A stretch of DNA of 64,000 nucleotides from positions 22,029,736-22,093,735 of the forward strand of contig CM072893.1 of the NCBI GenBank assembly GCA_037013685.1, read 5' to 3'. Below are positions 49,545-62,959 of the stretch, in pieces. The notes under the pieces are model-generated. The model did not search any database and was not told the origin of the DNA. It saw nothing but the letters and a program-made list of their open reading frames with translations. Numbering within the stretch: the first letter of the stretch is position 1; every line of letters starts with the position of its first letter. Source of the stretch: Acridotheres tristis (lineage: Eukaryota > Chordata > Aves > Passeriformes > Sturnidae). Made by a program: the position numbers and the translations under genes.

Positions 49545-52500
49545 GGGATACCAGGCATCTGGAAAAATGGCCAATTACAACAAAAAAAAAAAATTACAAA
49601 GGCATGTTTCTTAAGCCTTCCATACTAGTTAGGGGATTTTGCAGTATAGTGTGGGAAACATCATGCTGTGTAATACTGGCACAGATTTTCTGTGTATTTT
49701 TTCAGTGTTGGATCCATCCCTTCAGGCATCCATAGGTACCCAACACTGCATCTAAGCCTCAAAATTTGTCTGTCAGTGAGAACGTATTTCCACCCTTGCT
49801 CAGTCGATACTGCACAAGTGTCTTCTAGGATGCCATGCTGTTACAACATGTGCCAGAGTATTCAGTGGAAAGGAAGACAATAAACTGTTAAATGACCTGA
49901 GGATTCATTTGTGTGGCTACACAGGGGTTGGAGCTGACACCAGCAAGGGCTGCTGTTCCCACTCCTCTGCCCCTTCTGGTATATTCCTGCCCTCTTCCAC
50001 GTCTGGAGCCTGAGTTTGCATGGTGAGTCAGTTCAGAGATCTCAGCTGACCAAAACTTGATGGTGGAGATGTGATTGCACTTCAGCTTGTTCAGCTGCCA
50101 AATTCATTAATGCCTCGTGACTAGGCAGAGGTGTAGAGGACAGTGCTGGCAAAGGAAATCCTGCATTGAAGGCAGATGGGACTGCAACAGTCTCAGTCTT
50201 GGTCAGATTAAATCCTTCAAATCTATGTCCTGAAGGCAGGAAATCTCACCTCGTGTTTCTCTGCCATCAAAAGGGTTGGTTGGTCCCCACGCTTTCTTTA
50301 TGATCTGTGCACTGTTCTTATGCTGCTTCCCTTGTGCTGGCTCTGGAACATTTCTGATCCTCTTCTAAGCCAGCAGAAAATTATTTCAAGTAAAAAAAAA
50401 AAAAAAAAAAAAGCAACAGCTTTACTGTGAACTTAGTGAACAGGATTATGAGGATGATCATGGGGTATGAGGATACCTGAGCTGGAGAAAGCAACAGAGA
50501 AGTTATTGCCATGTGTCTGGGAGTGTCCCTTTGGCTCTGCCAGCTCATAAAACTGCAGTAGATGTTTCTGAATGGAGAGCCATCCTGTGGTCCTGGTAAA
50601 AACAAACAAACGAATTTTCCTTTATTCAAGGAATCATCTTCTGTTTCTGGTCACCCAGGGCCCCTTTTCTGTCTGCTTTGTGTCCCTCGACAGTTTAGAC
50701 ATCTGTCCTTTCAGATCTTGAAGAGGAAATAGTTGTTTTTTTCACCCTCCAAGTGTTTCAAACACAGCCCCTTAAGGAGGGCTGTAGCATTTCAGGCATA
50801 GCAAGAACTCAATCCCTAAGATGGGAAGATCCTCTGATGTTCTTTGGACTTCTGGGATTTACCAGACCTCTGTGCCTCAGCATGAGCTCCGGGATAGCCT
50901 CCTGTTCCCTAGTTCCCAGGCACTACGACTGCAGGGAAAGAGCTACAACCTGCTCTGCCTCTCTAAGGAGTCCCAAGGCTTAGCTGTTTCCTTAGAAATT
51001 AAAAATAAAATAAAAAGGTTGTAGAAATCACATTACACAAGGTAAGGGAGATAGAGCTTGGGCAGGAGATACTTCCAAAGATTACCTGTTTATCTCCACT
51101 TTTTAATTAGAAACTGTTCTTCTATAATCATGCATGAAAAGTGCTTTAATAACTGCAGGAAATGGTGCAATCAAACAATTCTGATTTGTTAGCTATTTGC
51201 TAGTGTATTGGTGACATAAAAAGATTTCTGTGGTTAAATATTTGTTTATAATAAGCATCCTAAATTCTGTTTTAAAATTACATATTTTTGTTAGTTTTAC
51301 ACTTCTTTCCATGTATGAATTAAAAGTGATTCATGCAAAATTATATGCATGGGGAAAGATGTGACTTTTTCTACACAACTATCCATTCTAAATTAGCAGT
51401 TGACATTCTGGGAAAATGTTCTGAATACACTATGGGTTGGTCTCTGAATACTTTTAGGTAAGTAAAAAGTGAATCTAATGTTAAAGATATTAGAAAATAA
51501 TTGGAAACACTCAGAGAGCATTCATATGCTATAAGTAAATTTGGTGCTGACATACTAATCAGTGTAAAGAATATATATGTGAAGAGTAGGATGATGGAAG
51601 TGATTAAAGTTGTATCTTTCAGTCATAGAGATTTTTCATCTTGGAAAAAATGACAGACATTATGACAAATGCTATGAGCTTGATGTCACACCGAGAACAC
51701 AATTTGGGAATGATTATTTCTTTGTTTCATGACACAAGAAAGAAATAGGGAGCATCCAGTGGAATTATCACATATAAAATGAAAAAATATTACTTTTTTC
51801 ATATAGTGGGAAATCACTTGTGGAACTCATTGTCAGGGAATTTTTCCCAGTTAAAATAAAAGAATGATACTAATGTGTCAAAAAATTGCCCTTTAAAGAC
51901 AGGCATGATGAGGATGCAGTTTGTGTCTTGAGAAATATTCTGTCTTTCTAAATAAAAGTTGTGTTCCCAATTTCACAATCACCAGGCGTTTTATAATAAT
52001 TCCAGTAGAGAAACCTGGTTTTGAAGGCATTTTAAATTTGTTGATTTTAAAAGTAAGTATTTTACAAGTAAAGATCATAAGACTTTTGCCTGGTCGCTCA
52101 TTAAATATCTATTTAATATTGGTACTAAAATAATTTCCTTATATTCCATTTTTTAGAAAAAATGTTCAGGTTTTGTTTGGGCAAAATCGAGGGGTTTTTC
52201 CCTTTGGAATTCAGTTTTCAAGATCGGAAATCTGAAGCAAACAGTCCCCTGAGGAGGATGGCCAGACTCAGCTTGTTGTGGTGCCATGGCAGTGGTGACT
52301 CTTTTGCTGGAGCAGTGATTGCTGTGGGCAGTGCCGAGTTTCACACACACAGACACAGAAAGATGAGTGAGTCACTTCTCCTCTTTACCCTTCTGTCACA
52401 TCCCTCTGACAATAACCACATCCCTCTGCCCTGTCCACGCAAAGCTGGGACTGTGCCTTCCTCTTCCCATCTCTAGGTGCTCAGCTGCAGTAGTCTGTGT

Positions 52501-55500
52501 CTGCTCCACGACTGGAATTGAATTGCCTATGGGCAGATGGTGGCATGAGACAGGGGATGGTCACTTCTGGCACTGTGTAAATTCTCGGCTAGAGAAGCTC
52601 ACTCTGTGCAAGGGAAACCCGGCCCCGGCTGGGAGCTGTCTCTGTGCTGTGCACCGATCTCGAGGTCACGCAGCTTGGAGCTTCTCTGCCCTGTGGGAAA
52701 TGGTTACTGAAATTCCTTGGTGCAGGTGGCTGCAGAAAGGGACTGGTAGAGCTCAGCTAGTCCTGGGATGCCCGGGAAAGAGCATCACTGCTGTTGTGGG
52801 ACTCCTGAAGGGTGCTTTCTAACTTGTTCTTCAACATTTCCTTGGTGGTTTCGGTGACCTCCATGGGCGGCGAAATCGCAGGAGCTATCCCGAGGCGGGA
52901 CAGGGATGTGTGCGGGCGCTCAGAGACAGCCCAGCCTCGGCAAAGCAGCGTCCTGCGCCCGGCCCCGCCGCCTGCCGAGGGAAAAGCTCCGGTGGATCCC
53001 GGCCGCTCCCGGCGGGCAGTGACCGGCGCGGGGCCCGAGGCTGTCCCAGGGCTCCGGTACCGCGGCCGGTGCCCGCCGGCAGGCGCAGCTCACCTGGCCG
53101 CCACACGGGTGTGCTCCCGCCATTCCGCTCGGCGCTGCAGGGCCCGGCCCCGCGCTGCCGCCGCCGCGGGCCCCGCGCCCGCCGCCCCGGAGCGCCGCGC
53201 CCGCCGGGCCCGGCCGTGAGGGGCAGCCTGAGCTGGCCAGGGTACTGACCCGGCCCGCCCGGGCCACGGCTCCGGCCCGCCCGTCTTTGGGAAACATTTG
53301 GCATCCTCTGGGGCTCTCACATCTGGAATTCTTCTTTCGCACTCCTGGCAGGAACTGCTCGGTCCCATGTTCTGCTGAGCAGTTTATCGCCTTTTTTTTT
53401 CTTTTTTTTTTTTTTTTTTTTCTATTTTTTTTTTAAGCGAGGCTCAGGAAGGCAGTGAGTGCCCTTCTCCCGCCCAGAGCCTCCGGGATACTGTCCTCCT
53501 TCTTGGCTTTCTTGCATCTGTCTTTTTTCTTTTTAAGATGTGAAAGCTGTGAACTTCTCACTGTCTGTGTCCCTCGGGTTGCTCTTGCTGAGAATTCCCC
53601 ATGGCTTTCAGAAGCTGTGGTCTGCCACTGCTCTTCCCTCCGTGCTGCTGGTTCAGCAGTGGTGCAGAGCTGCCTTTGGCTCCTTCCCTGTGCTGGGCAC
53701 AGCTTGGTGGAGTATGAAGGACCAGGCACTGAGTTCCTTGGTGAGCTCCATATCCCAGACATCTGCCCACAGTTTAAGCTGGAGTAATAATGACTGTGAA
53801 GTCCACTTCCATCTTTAGGTCTTAGGCAAGTTTCTTGGGTCCTTCACCAGTCCGAGAAGACAGGACTTTGCATGTCTTGCCTCTGCTTTGTGAGTGTCTG
53901 CAGTGGCAGCTCTCATGCAGGTAACTCTCAGAGAGTTGCTCTGATTTCTGTGCCCTGCATGCCTTCAGCACACTCTTCCAGAGATTTGACTGCATGTGAC
54001 TTGACATCCTTGTGGTAATCCGTGTCACAGCAGCTTTATCAAAGCACTGCTCCTGCTCTTCATTCCTGGGCCTGTCCTCTGTCCCCAGGCCTTGCTGACA
54101 GTGCATGCAGAGCCATCCCTGTGGTCCCCAAAGATGGATGTCACATAGACCCACTGCCATGGACCCTGCACCCTCCAAGGTGCTGGCCCCTGACCTTGGT
54201 CCTGTGGTTCCTCTACATGGGTCCACATTTGCCCTGGTTTGAGTTTTAGAAGTCATCCATTCATTTTAGGAAACAAACTTGTTTTGACCCAGCCTAGACA
54301 TCCTTACAGCAGTTTGAAGAGAACTGCAGACAGCATATTGGCCATCTAGTTTCAAACCTGTCTGCCTCCCAGTATTCTCCTCCTTCAGGGCCTCATTGAT
54401 GTGTTTGGCTTCATTTTACCTAATGAGTGGGGGGTGTACAACCCTTGCCTTCATTTCTGTAGGAAGGGAAATCCATCACCCAGGAGGTTCATGGGCTCTA
54501 GACGACTCCAGCAGCCCATGGCACCAATAGTCTATCTTGTGTGTGACAGATGTAAGGCTGTGTTTCTCAATCTTCAGTCCTCCCAGTATTTCACACAACA
54601 GGGGCTCAAGATTTCATCATTCATTAGTTGGGCAAAGGTTGGGTAGGCCCAAGTCTTCCTCAGTGCCTACCTAAGAGAACGTGCACTAAAGCACACAGCC
54701 GAGGGCTCCATGCTCATTTACTGCAGAGGAACATTAGTGCTTCCTCTTGCTCCATCTCACTGGTGCCCTTGTGCTGGATGTAGAAATATTGAACCATACT
54801 TTCGTGGTATCAGGATGCTGCCCAGTATCCACTCCTGAGTATGCTAGCTGTGGGTGGAGGAGACAACTCATGTGGATTGAGAGCCTACAGACCATGGGTA
54901 CTTTAATGACATCACTGTTCTGAGCAATCTGTTTTAGACAGGCTTTAGAGAAGCTGTACTAATCCCAAACTATGCAGAAAAGAGGTAGAACACAGCCTGG
55001 ACAAGAAAGTGTAGTGACTCTAGGATGAGGCTCGGAGACAGGAAGATAATGTGGCTTCCAGTCATCCCCCACATGTTTGGAGGCAGTTCCCTGCCAACCC
55101 AAGACATAGCAGAGCTTTGAACCTAAATTTGCTTAACTTGAGATTGGATACCTTGTTAGAAAGGAGCATGGCTTTTGGAGGCAACGTTGGTGTTTCTCGA
55201 TGTGAGTAACAATAAAGGAGCTGGAGAGTGTGTGTGGAGCAAGGTGGGACTCTCTTCTGACAACAAGCTTCTTCAGCAGCTTCTAGCCAGATGGGAATTG
55301 AACCAAACAAAGATCAACCTTGTGAGGCAAAGTGACCTTATGCAATGTGGTGGAAGAATTCCAACTTCAATCCTTGCTTATCAGAGCTGGCCTGAGGTTT
55401 TGCAAGATTTAGACACAGCATCTGGTGCCTGTGGATCTGAACATGTTACAGAGTTTATTAAACTCATAAGGGACCTAGCAAGGACTAGTTTGCACCACTC

Positions 55501-56379
55501 CCCTCCTGCTCAGACTGACAGATCTTACTTGATTCTTGTTCTGCCTTGCTACTCCATTCCCTTTCCCCATGAGGTGAGTAGTTCTAGGGTAGGGAATATC
55601 ATTGTCTTGTCTCACAATATGGCTTAGAGAATGCTCATATGAAGAGAAAACAATTGTCAAATAATCCTTCTGCCTCCTGTATGTCAGGCATTAGAAGGAT
55701 TCAGACACTTGTTCAAAGAGTCATAAGCCGTGCTGACCTGTGATAGCTGCAGTGAGGATAAACAAGGTGAGAACAAGCCTTCTTCATCACCTCTTTGACA
55801 GGCAAGGTTAAGTGGAAGCCAGGGGTTACTGGAGTGGGATTTAGTATTTTCTCATTATTTAGTGTCAAATACACATGTAATAGGGCTGTAATATAAATGT
55901 TGGGAGACATTTGCACTCTCCCGCAAGGGAGGAATCAGCATTGTATGAGAGCAACAGCTAGGCAGGTAAAGGATGGAAGGGTCAGTAGGTTCTGTGAGCA
56001 TATAACTTGAGCTTTGTGTGGGAGAAAAGGACACTAGGGCTGGGGAGGGTCACTTGATAGGTGGATCCAAGGGGTTTGGATCCTTTTGTTGGGTTGCTCT
56101 TGCCAAGTGATGATTGTGTGACTGTCATGTTGGCTGGACTGATCCAAGCATCTGGTGAAAATGAAAATGAAAGCTGAGGTTTGGCCATCTTCCTCTTTTC
56201 TTTCCCTTTTGCTGTAGACATTGTTCGCAGTGACATTGCCCTGGATAAGCAGAAAGGCTGTAAGATCGCCCAGCATCCTGACATAATGTTGGAGCTACAG
56301 AGGGAAAAGGCAGCTCAGATGCACTTGGTTTTGTTAAAGGAGCAGTTTTCAAACACATACAGCAACCTCACACTAACAG
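43502..56379 (+). CDS. HPSE2: HPSE2, heparanase-2 (inactive heparanase homologue), first three coding exons, 3' incomplete
   Basis: HPSE2 is a secreted heparan-sulfate-binding relative of heparanase (glycoside hydrolase family 79). In mammals it lacks heparanase activity and antagonises heparanase; human mutations cause urofacial (Ochoa) syndrome. Exons 43502-43761, 44763-44920 and 56218-56379 join in phase and encode 193 residues plus one base. They begin with a hydrophobic signal peptide (about residues 10-30, cleavage near SQAGDRR). The conserved N-terminal subunit follows: TLILLDVNTKSPVR, ENFLSLQLDPSIIHDGWLDF, SSRRLVTLARGLAPAFLRFA, PGPDYYLKNYED, and IALDKQKGCKIAQHPDIMLE. The remaining exons, including the barrel region aligned to the catalytic glutamates, lie beyond the window. 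The ATG at 43502 is the first after an in-frame TAG at 43430, giving a leader about ten residues shorter than I recall for human. Confidence 0.95.
43762..44762 (+). other. HPSE2: HPSE2 intron 1
   Basis: A 1001-bp GC-rich intron. At about 43880-44070 there is an AT-richer, CpG-poor patch that stands out from the island and could be a conserved noncoding element. Confidence 0.7.
44763..44920 (+). CDS. HPSE2: HPSE2 coding exon 2
   Basis: Encodes residues 87-139 plus one base, SSRRLVTLARGLAPAFLRFA, GKRTDFLQFHNVKNPAKS and PGPDYYLKNYED. Acceptor TTCTCCCCAG; donor GACG|GTGAGC. Confidence 0.96.
49500..49541. repeat. Poly-T tract (42 nt)
   Basis: Uninterrupted T run, the longest homopolymer in the window. 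It might be the tail of an old minus-strand retrocopy, but the sequence to its right shows no recognisable gene. Confidence 0.9.
50392..50412. repeat. Poly-A tract (21 nt)
   Basis: Uninterrupted A run in HPSE2 intron 2. Confidence 0.9.
52880..53290. promoter_or_regulatory. Second CpG island, inside HPSE2 intron 2
   Basis: About 400 bases of dense CpG DNA lie 8 kb downstream of exon 2, with ordinary sequence on either side. No HPSE2 exon lies here. On the minus strand an open frame from the ATG at 53368 ends at a strong donor (GGCCAG|GTGAGC, last exon base 53094). This could be the first exon of an antisense transcript. An alternative HPSE2 promoter or a simple orphan island are the other options. 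Confidence 0.55.
53392..53434. repeat. Interrupted poly-T tract
   Basis: About 43 bases of T broken by two Cs and one A, directly beside the intronic CpG island. Confidence 0.9.
56218..56379 (+). CDS. HPSE2: HPSE2 coding exon 3
   Basis: Encodes residues 140-193 plus one base, DIVRSDIALDKQKGCKIAQH through QMHLVLLKEQFSNTYSNLTLT. Acceptor TTTTGCTGTAG; donor ACAG|GTAAGG. It matches the conserved heparanase-2 region closely. Confidence 0.96.
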
Positions 56380-59300
56380 GTAAGGCTGCAAGACCAGCTC
56401 TGGAGCCAGGAGCTGAGTCTAGTTCTTGCTAACTCACAGGTGTGTTAAAATCTTCAGGTTCTTCACCTCTGTGTGAATCAGCATCTCTCTGGCTGCCTCT
56501 GTTTCCTACCAAAGTTACTGGGTTTTGGGAGGGAAAGGACCAGCAGGAACTGGAGGGGGACTCATAAGGCCTCTGTAGCTGGCACCTATGCAAACACTCC
56601 AGATTTGGTGCCCCTGAACAGAACATTTTCTACAGTCTGACCTAAGCAGAATACCACGGCATGTGAAGTGCTGGAGAAATCTCCCTGCTAACTGTTCACG
56701 TCGATGGGGCTGCAGCAATTACTAAATTTGGAGTCCTTTAAGCTGCAGCTGATTTTTTTTCTTTCCAGAGCATGCACTTTGTGTGAACCCAGTAAATATT
56801 AAAGAGCAAATATAAAGGGATAATGGCCTAGACAGAGATGAGAGGATACTCTTTTTCTGGCAACTGTTTGTATTATCCAGGGAACAGAATCTCGATGGAG
56901 GAGACTGCCACATTTTGGATACACATTTAATGATGCTTGTAAAGGACTGATATCTTCAGGCAGTGAGTGGGCAGAAGGATGGTATTCCAGCAGCCAACAG
57001 GGTCCTCTCATATCTCTTCTCCTTATCACTACAGCTGGATGAGCCACAGACGATGGGAAGGAGGAAGAGACTAATAAATCAAACAAGACCCCTTCTCCTC
57101 TTGACAGGTCCCTGTGAAAGGCAGGCATCTTATTTTTATAGGAGGGAGGGCCCTGCACTCTGTCTGGGGAGGAGATGGCAAACCCCATGGTGGCCCTTCC
57201 GAGCTGCTGGGCTGGGAGAGGCAAACTGGTCCTGCACAGCCTCCCCCACTCTGCTGCCACCCCTATTTCAGTGCCCAGCCCCTGCCTTGAAGCCAGCATG
57301 GGTCTGCATCCTCACCAGTGAGCTCTGGCTCTCCTGGGGACATCAGCTGTGCTGGAGCTCTTGGGGACCTCATGGAGGCTGGATAGTGACACCAGCACTG
57401 TTGAAAGGCTCAGCCCAGGGGGTCACTGGGTATCAAGGCCATGGGTGTAGCTGAATCACATCATTCCTGAAGGGCCAGCATTTAAATGGGATCCTCAGAG
57501 CCGTTTCTCATTCTCTGTAACGTAATCCACTTGGCTGTTTATTCCCAGTACAACTGCTGGAATCAACATTGTCAGCTTTTCCCCTGACAACTTGCTTACT
57601 TTCCACTAAACAAACTTCCCTCGAGAAGTGAAGCTGCTCTCCCCTATCCTCCTTCCCTTGCTGCTTCAAAAGCTCTCTGGCATTGCTCACATTTTTTACA
57701 GAACCTGCAGAGCAGAGGTGCTACCTGGTTATCAGCTTAGCTCTTAGCCTTTCCAAGTGTGTTTACAGGATAGTTCAGAAGGTTTTAGCTCTAACCCTCC
57801 AGGGTGGAGAGAGCAATTTCACCAGAATATTACCCAAAGAACTATTTTAATGTTCTTTAACTCCCTTTGAATGTGAGCAGAGCAACTTCATAATTGTTAT
57901 GAAGTTTAATCTTTTATTTCATAGACATAGTCTGAGAACATGGTCTCTAGACAGCTAAGCATAATATTTAACTGGAACTCTACTAACTTGTGTAAATATT
58001 TCCCTTCTCTGTGATGGATCTGGTGTTTGGGGTGGGTAGAGGGGGTTGTACATCTGTTGCAGAAGGACATTTCTTACCTTCAAAATTCAATCAGACAGAG
58101 TTTGCTTGAGGACTTCTTTTTGTTCTGCACAGTGAGTTTGTACAGTGCTGTAGGGAGTCCCTGGGTCATGAGGCAAGGTGCAGGAGCAAGAATGCAGATG
58201 TGGTTTAGGCAGTCCTTAGTGAAGGACTGAGTTTGCAGGGATGGAGTGGCCATGAGATCCATGAGAACAGGGCTTCCTCCTGGGGGTCTGTATCGAGGAG
58301 TCACTTGGCCTCATGCAGTGCACATACTGTGGATGGCCTTCAGTGTCCAGCCCAGAGTGGAGGACTATTGAACCCCACACCTGTGTGTGAGAGGGCTCCT
58401 ACTACTGCTGGTTCTTCAATCCTACCAAAAAAATGTAAATGGACTATCCTGCCTAAAGTCATATGAGAATAAAAGTGCTTTATGATGGGATAGCTCCTGT
58501 AGGAGAGCTTGAGAGTAGAAATACTACTGTGTGGCATTTTTATTCCCATATCACTACCATTACCACTGTAGTGATCTGGATAAAAATCCCATTCTCTTCC
58601 TCCTCACAGATAATACAGTTACATGAACAATTTGAAAGACTGTCAAGCCTCCCACTCTGCCTGCAAGTGTGGGCAATGGATTCTGCCAACAAACTTTCAA
58701 GCAGTACCCTCATGGGTTTAGGAATGAAAGCTCTTAGAGTGCAGGGCATGGTTCTGCAGGCTTGTGGCATCAATGTAAGTTGATGGCTTTTTCAAATCTA
58801 TTCACCAGTTGCACATAATTCCCAGTGTGTTCCTCATTTCAGGCATCAGGCAGGGCTATGTTATACTGGGATTTAAGCTGCTTACAGCAGCAGGTACTTC
58901 CAAGGTAAGAGGGTGTCTTAAAATGAAATGTGTGTTTTTGTGCTAAGACACAACTGAGACTGAGTGAAACCAGGCAGTCTTTCTGGCTCTCATTCCTCCA
59001 GGAACACATGTGAGACTCTGGCTTAGACCCCTTTAGTTTCTCTCATCGAGCCTTCCTCAGCTCCTGTCTGCAGGCTTTCTTTTGCATCTTGCCTCTGCTT
59101 TTTGTATGTGATCTTTCCAGGCTTACTGAGCCTGCCTCCCTGACATGAGCAATTGCCTTTGATCTGTGACCGTGCTATTTAAATGCTGTAAAATATTTTG
59201 AGGTTTATTAATCTTTGCTGTTTCCCCCACGGTGCTCAGAGATGGGTATCTCGTTTCACAGATCAGCATCTCTCGTGCTCCTTGGTCAGTCCGTGGTAGA

Positions 59301-61444
59301 GCAGGGGGAGAGTGCAGAGCACTGCCTGCTCTGCTCTGGGAACCAGCCCCCTGAGTTCAGTCTGCCGTGGGACAGGGGAGGAGAAGGAATCTTCCCCTGA
59401 AACACTGCTTTGCTCCTTCACAGCTTACAGAGCAAGCAGAGATTCTTTTTATGTTTTGTATCAGCTGGGCTAGAAGTTGCGATAGTCACAGCAGGCTCCC
59501 CTCCTTTGCAGCCCTCAAAAGAAATGTTCAGGGACAGGAAGGTCATTTTGGAGTCCTGGGACAGTGTGGAGGTGGGGGGCTGGAATGGAATGCACAACAT
59601 TGGGCTGGCAGCAGGTGAGGTGTGAGGAATTGCCTGGGGCAGCGGAGACACAGCGTGCATGCAGATTTTACAGTGAGCTCGTGGGGAGTGGGGCAGCATC
59701 AGGCTTCAACAGACTAAACCCAAATTCCTCCACCTATGTTGCCAGTTTGGGCTGATGTAGTGTACTGCATTGGTAGCTTAAGAGACTGGACATCCACAGG
59801 CTTCTGCACTGTTCTCAAGTAAAGCCTGTCAAGCCTGTGGAAAAGTGTTCAGGTCAATAGACACATGTGAAACACTGGCCCCTCCTGTATTGGCATGAAA
59901 TGTTAAGTGCAACTGAGGCTTCCCAAGAAGCAAGTATAGACTACAAATTTCCCTTTAGGATTCCCCATCCAGAGGAAACAAAATAGTGCCCCACTGCTCA
60001 TTCTGAAACATGGAGAAACACCTTTCTGCTGTACTTTCTGTCTGAAACTGTGACACAGATTAATTCACTGCATCAAGAGACTAATGATGAGAGCTCTCTA
60101 GCCTGTCCTGCCACACCACATCTGCACTGAAAAGCCAGTGAGGAGACTGGAAGGTGTGTGGTGGGAGCTCTCCGTCCTGTCATATCATACAGCACAGCCT
60201 CTAAAAGAAGTGATTAAGGGGGGCAGACCCTCCTCGCATGGCTTGCGACCTCTCATGTGACCCTCTGTGGTCCCATCCTGCTGAGGGTGTCATCAGTGTC
60301 ACATCCACTGCACTGAGAGAGACTTTAAGGGACTAAATTGAGACGGAATTCAGAGCTGAGAGCTGCTGAAGAGGGCATTTCAATGTCTGCAATCGGGTGT
60401 TTTACACTGGCATCCCACTACCCCATCAAGCAAATTAGATAGCTTAAACTCTTCCATAATAGCAGTTGTGATCTCTCTGTGAGGTTTTTCCTTAAAAAAG
60501 TCTACTTTTGGAGATGTTTTCAGCCACGCAAAGACCCTTTTTGTCCAAGGTAAGTGGTTTGGGGTATGAGTTGGTGGTGACAGAGTGCACACCCATTTTT
60601 CACAAGTGCGATGTGTAACGTGGGATGAGTGGAACAAAGCAGGGTAGGGGAGTAGAGAGTGTGTGTGGCTACTGCAGAACACATGTGTAGGGGGCACAGA
60701 GCAGAGATGAGGCCAGTGTGTCTGCATGAAGAGATTGCTAGTGAGATACTGTCCCACAGAAATAAGTTTTTTGCTTCTCCCCAAAGACAGCAAGAGCCCC
60801 AGTTGTACTTGTCCTTTGGCAGGGAATCATAGGGCTCAGGTCGAGCACCTGTGACATGTGGGTTTCCTGCACTTGTGAACCTCCCTTGGTGGTTTTGTGA
60901 TTCCTGCTGAATGCTGTGGCTCTGGGAGACAGTGGTCCTTGAGCAGGACGTGTTTGTGGGGTCTGAGGCCCATCCCATGGAGTACTGGGTCTGAGAGAAC
61001 CATGGCTCAGAGGCTGCCCTGGCAAGAGGGTGTGTGTAGGAAGCAGGGCATGGGGTTGGGTGTGCTTTTGGTGCCTGTGCTGCCAGGCAGCAAAGCCACT
61101 GTGGTTAGTTTTGCTGGAATGGGTTTTATCCACCAGCTGCACCAAACTGCATGGGACTGGAGGGTGGGCCACTTGGTGAGATGGTACCTGACAGGGTTGT
61201 TGCAAAGGTAAGTACAGCTTCCTTGCCTTTTTGGCATCTTGTTTGGGATCAGCAGCCTTAATGTCCCGTGGTCTGCACAGCAGTGATATGTATCATGTAT
61301 TTTGCTGGGTGCTGCACAGGGGTGGTCTGCACTGCACTGGCTCTCCAGCTTTCCTTCAAGGAGAGTGCCCCCTGAGCTGTGTGACAGGTCTGAGTGTGTC
61401 TTTTGGATCAAGCTCTCTGTCTTTCTGTCCATCACTGACCCTTA

Positions 61445-61560
61445 CATTACACATATTATCCACAGCATTGTACAAAATAGATCTGAAAAGGACCTCAAGA
61501 GGGCATCTTCTAGCCTTTTCCATGGCAAAGCTGTACCTGATCTCTGCTTGGGGAAAGGTG
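61445..61560 (-). mobile_element. Possible CR1 3'-end remnant
   Basis: The plus strand reads GATCTGAAAAGGACCTCAAG, then GGCATCTTCTAGCC. This resembles the antisense of the avian CR1 3' untranslated tail (pattern GGAAGGGACCT...ATCATCTAGTCC). It is very diverged and lacks the terminal 8-bp repeats. Confidence 0.4.
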
Positions 61561-62429
61561 TCTAGGAAGAGGCAGTATCTTCTGTGTACACTGGTACACT
61601 TGGAAAGTCAGTCAAACTCTGGGGGGCTTGAACCCTTCAAAGAAAAAAAGTAGCCTTCAAAGCAAAAACCACAGTGGAAATAGTTACCTAGAACTTGTCA
61701 CCTTGATTAGCACAACTGGGGTATTGGTGGAGAAGTCCTGTCAGCAAAGGGAACACAACAATGTCATCAAGTCCTGTGGGAAAGAGGGGGAGAGAACTGC
61801 TGTGAAACACTGGAGGCTTTCCTGGGAGGAAGGGACCAGGAAAACTGTAATGTCATTAGAACACTATCTGTACTGAGCCCACAGTTAATGACCAGCAGAG
61901 GTGCCAGCCTTCTAAGGATAGTTTGCAGGTGCCTTCTGAGATCTTGGGATCAGATCCAATGAAATAGTGCTGGGAAAAATAACTCTTGGAAAACAATCTC
62001 TGGTAACTGAGTGTTTTTGTGCCATTATCAGTTGTTTATATGAGCTCATTCTGAAACAAAGTGGCTATTTGTTTTTACAACACAGCCTTCTGAGGGTGTT
62101 TGCTGTAGCTGCAATAGATTGTGTTCCTGGGCATGTCCTGTAAAGCCTGCAGGCTGCTGGGCTCAGCTGCCAGGCACCAGCATTGCTCAGGCTGTGGGAC
62201 ATCACTGTTAACTGATTCAAATGATGTGACTTTATCCTTGTTTTGAAACCTCCTGTGATGGCAATGATGTACCCTCCTCAGCAGTCAGCTCTAGGGTGTA
62301 ATTAGCTATATCATTATCGAGTTGGTATTTTTAAAATCTCTCACATCAGTTTAAGCCCATGATGGCATGTCCTCTCCCTGTGGACATGGAGAACAGCTTA
62401 CAGCACTCCTTTCTCTTTGCAGAAATCTT

Positions 62430-62930
62430 TTACATATTTGAGGCTTGTTATCACGTTTCCCTGAAGACTTTTGTTCTCTGCACTGAACAACTGCCTTTCA
62501 TTTGCTCTTTTCTCATGTCCATTTTATTTTCAAGTTGAATGACACCTGTGTAGCTAATTCTGCATCTTGATATCCCTTTCTACCTTCTATAATATTTTTG
62601 TGGGTCTGTGTTTTTTGGGCTCTCTGCATTGGGTCTGGGATGTTTTTTAAGTGCATTGCCTTGAAATGAGACCAGTATTATAGCTGAGGCCTTTCTTGAC
62701 TGAGAAAAGCAGCAGCAGCAGGGTTATTTCATGTACCTGGTGCATGACATTTCTGTCTGTACGATCATGGATTTTTTGCTACAATATTGCTTGTTCATGC
62801 CTACAATTTTGTGTACCATTTCCCAACCAGCTGTGCATTTCCCACACGGAATTTCATCTAGACTGTTTTCCTAATTTTCTAATTAAAATGTTGCACGAAA
62901 CTGGAGGAAAAGCCTTGAGAAAGTAAAGGT
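62430..62930 (-). mobile_element. CR1-type LINE fragment (ORF2 C-terminal half)
   Basis: The plus strand carries the antisense signature of CR1 ORF2: ACATATTTGAGGCTTGTTAT followed by CACGTTTCCCTGAAG, and CCAGTATTATAGCTGAGGCC. In intact elements this region encodes the ORF2 segment with RPHLEYC and the final FKYLKG. Stops and indels make it inactive. Confidence 0.65.
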
Positions 62931-62959
62931 ACAGAACATCTGTTGCCTCTATCTCATAC

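Larger units (their letters stand above)
44921..56217 (+). other. HPSE2: HPSE2 intron 2 (11.3 kb)
   Basis: No HPSE2 exon is missing here, because exons 2 and 3 join in phase (YED|DIVRSD). It contains poly-T and poly-A tracts, an AT-rich stretch at about 51100-52160, and a second CpG island at about 52880-53290. No clear transposon was recognised. Confidence 0.7.
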
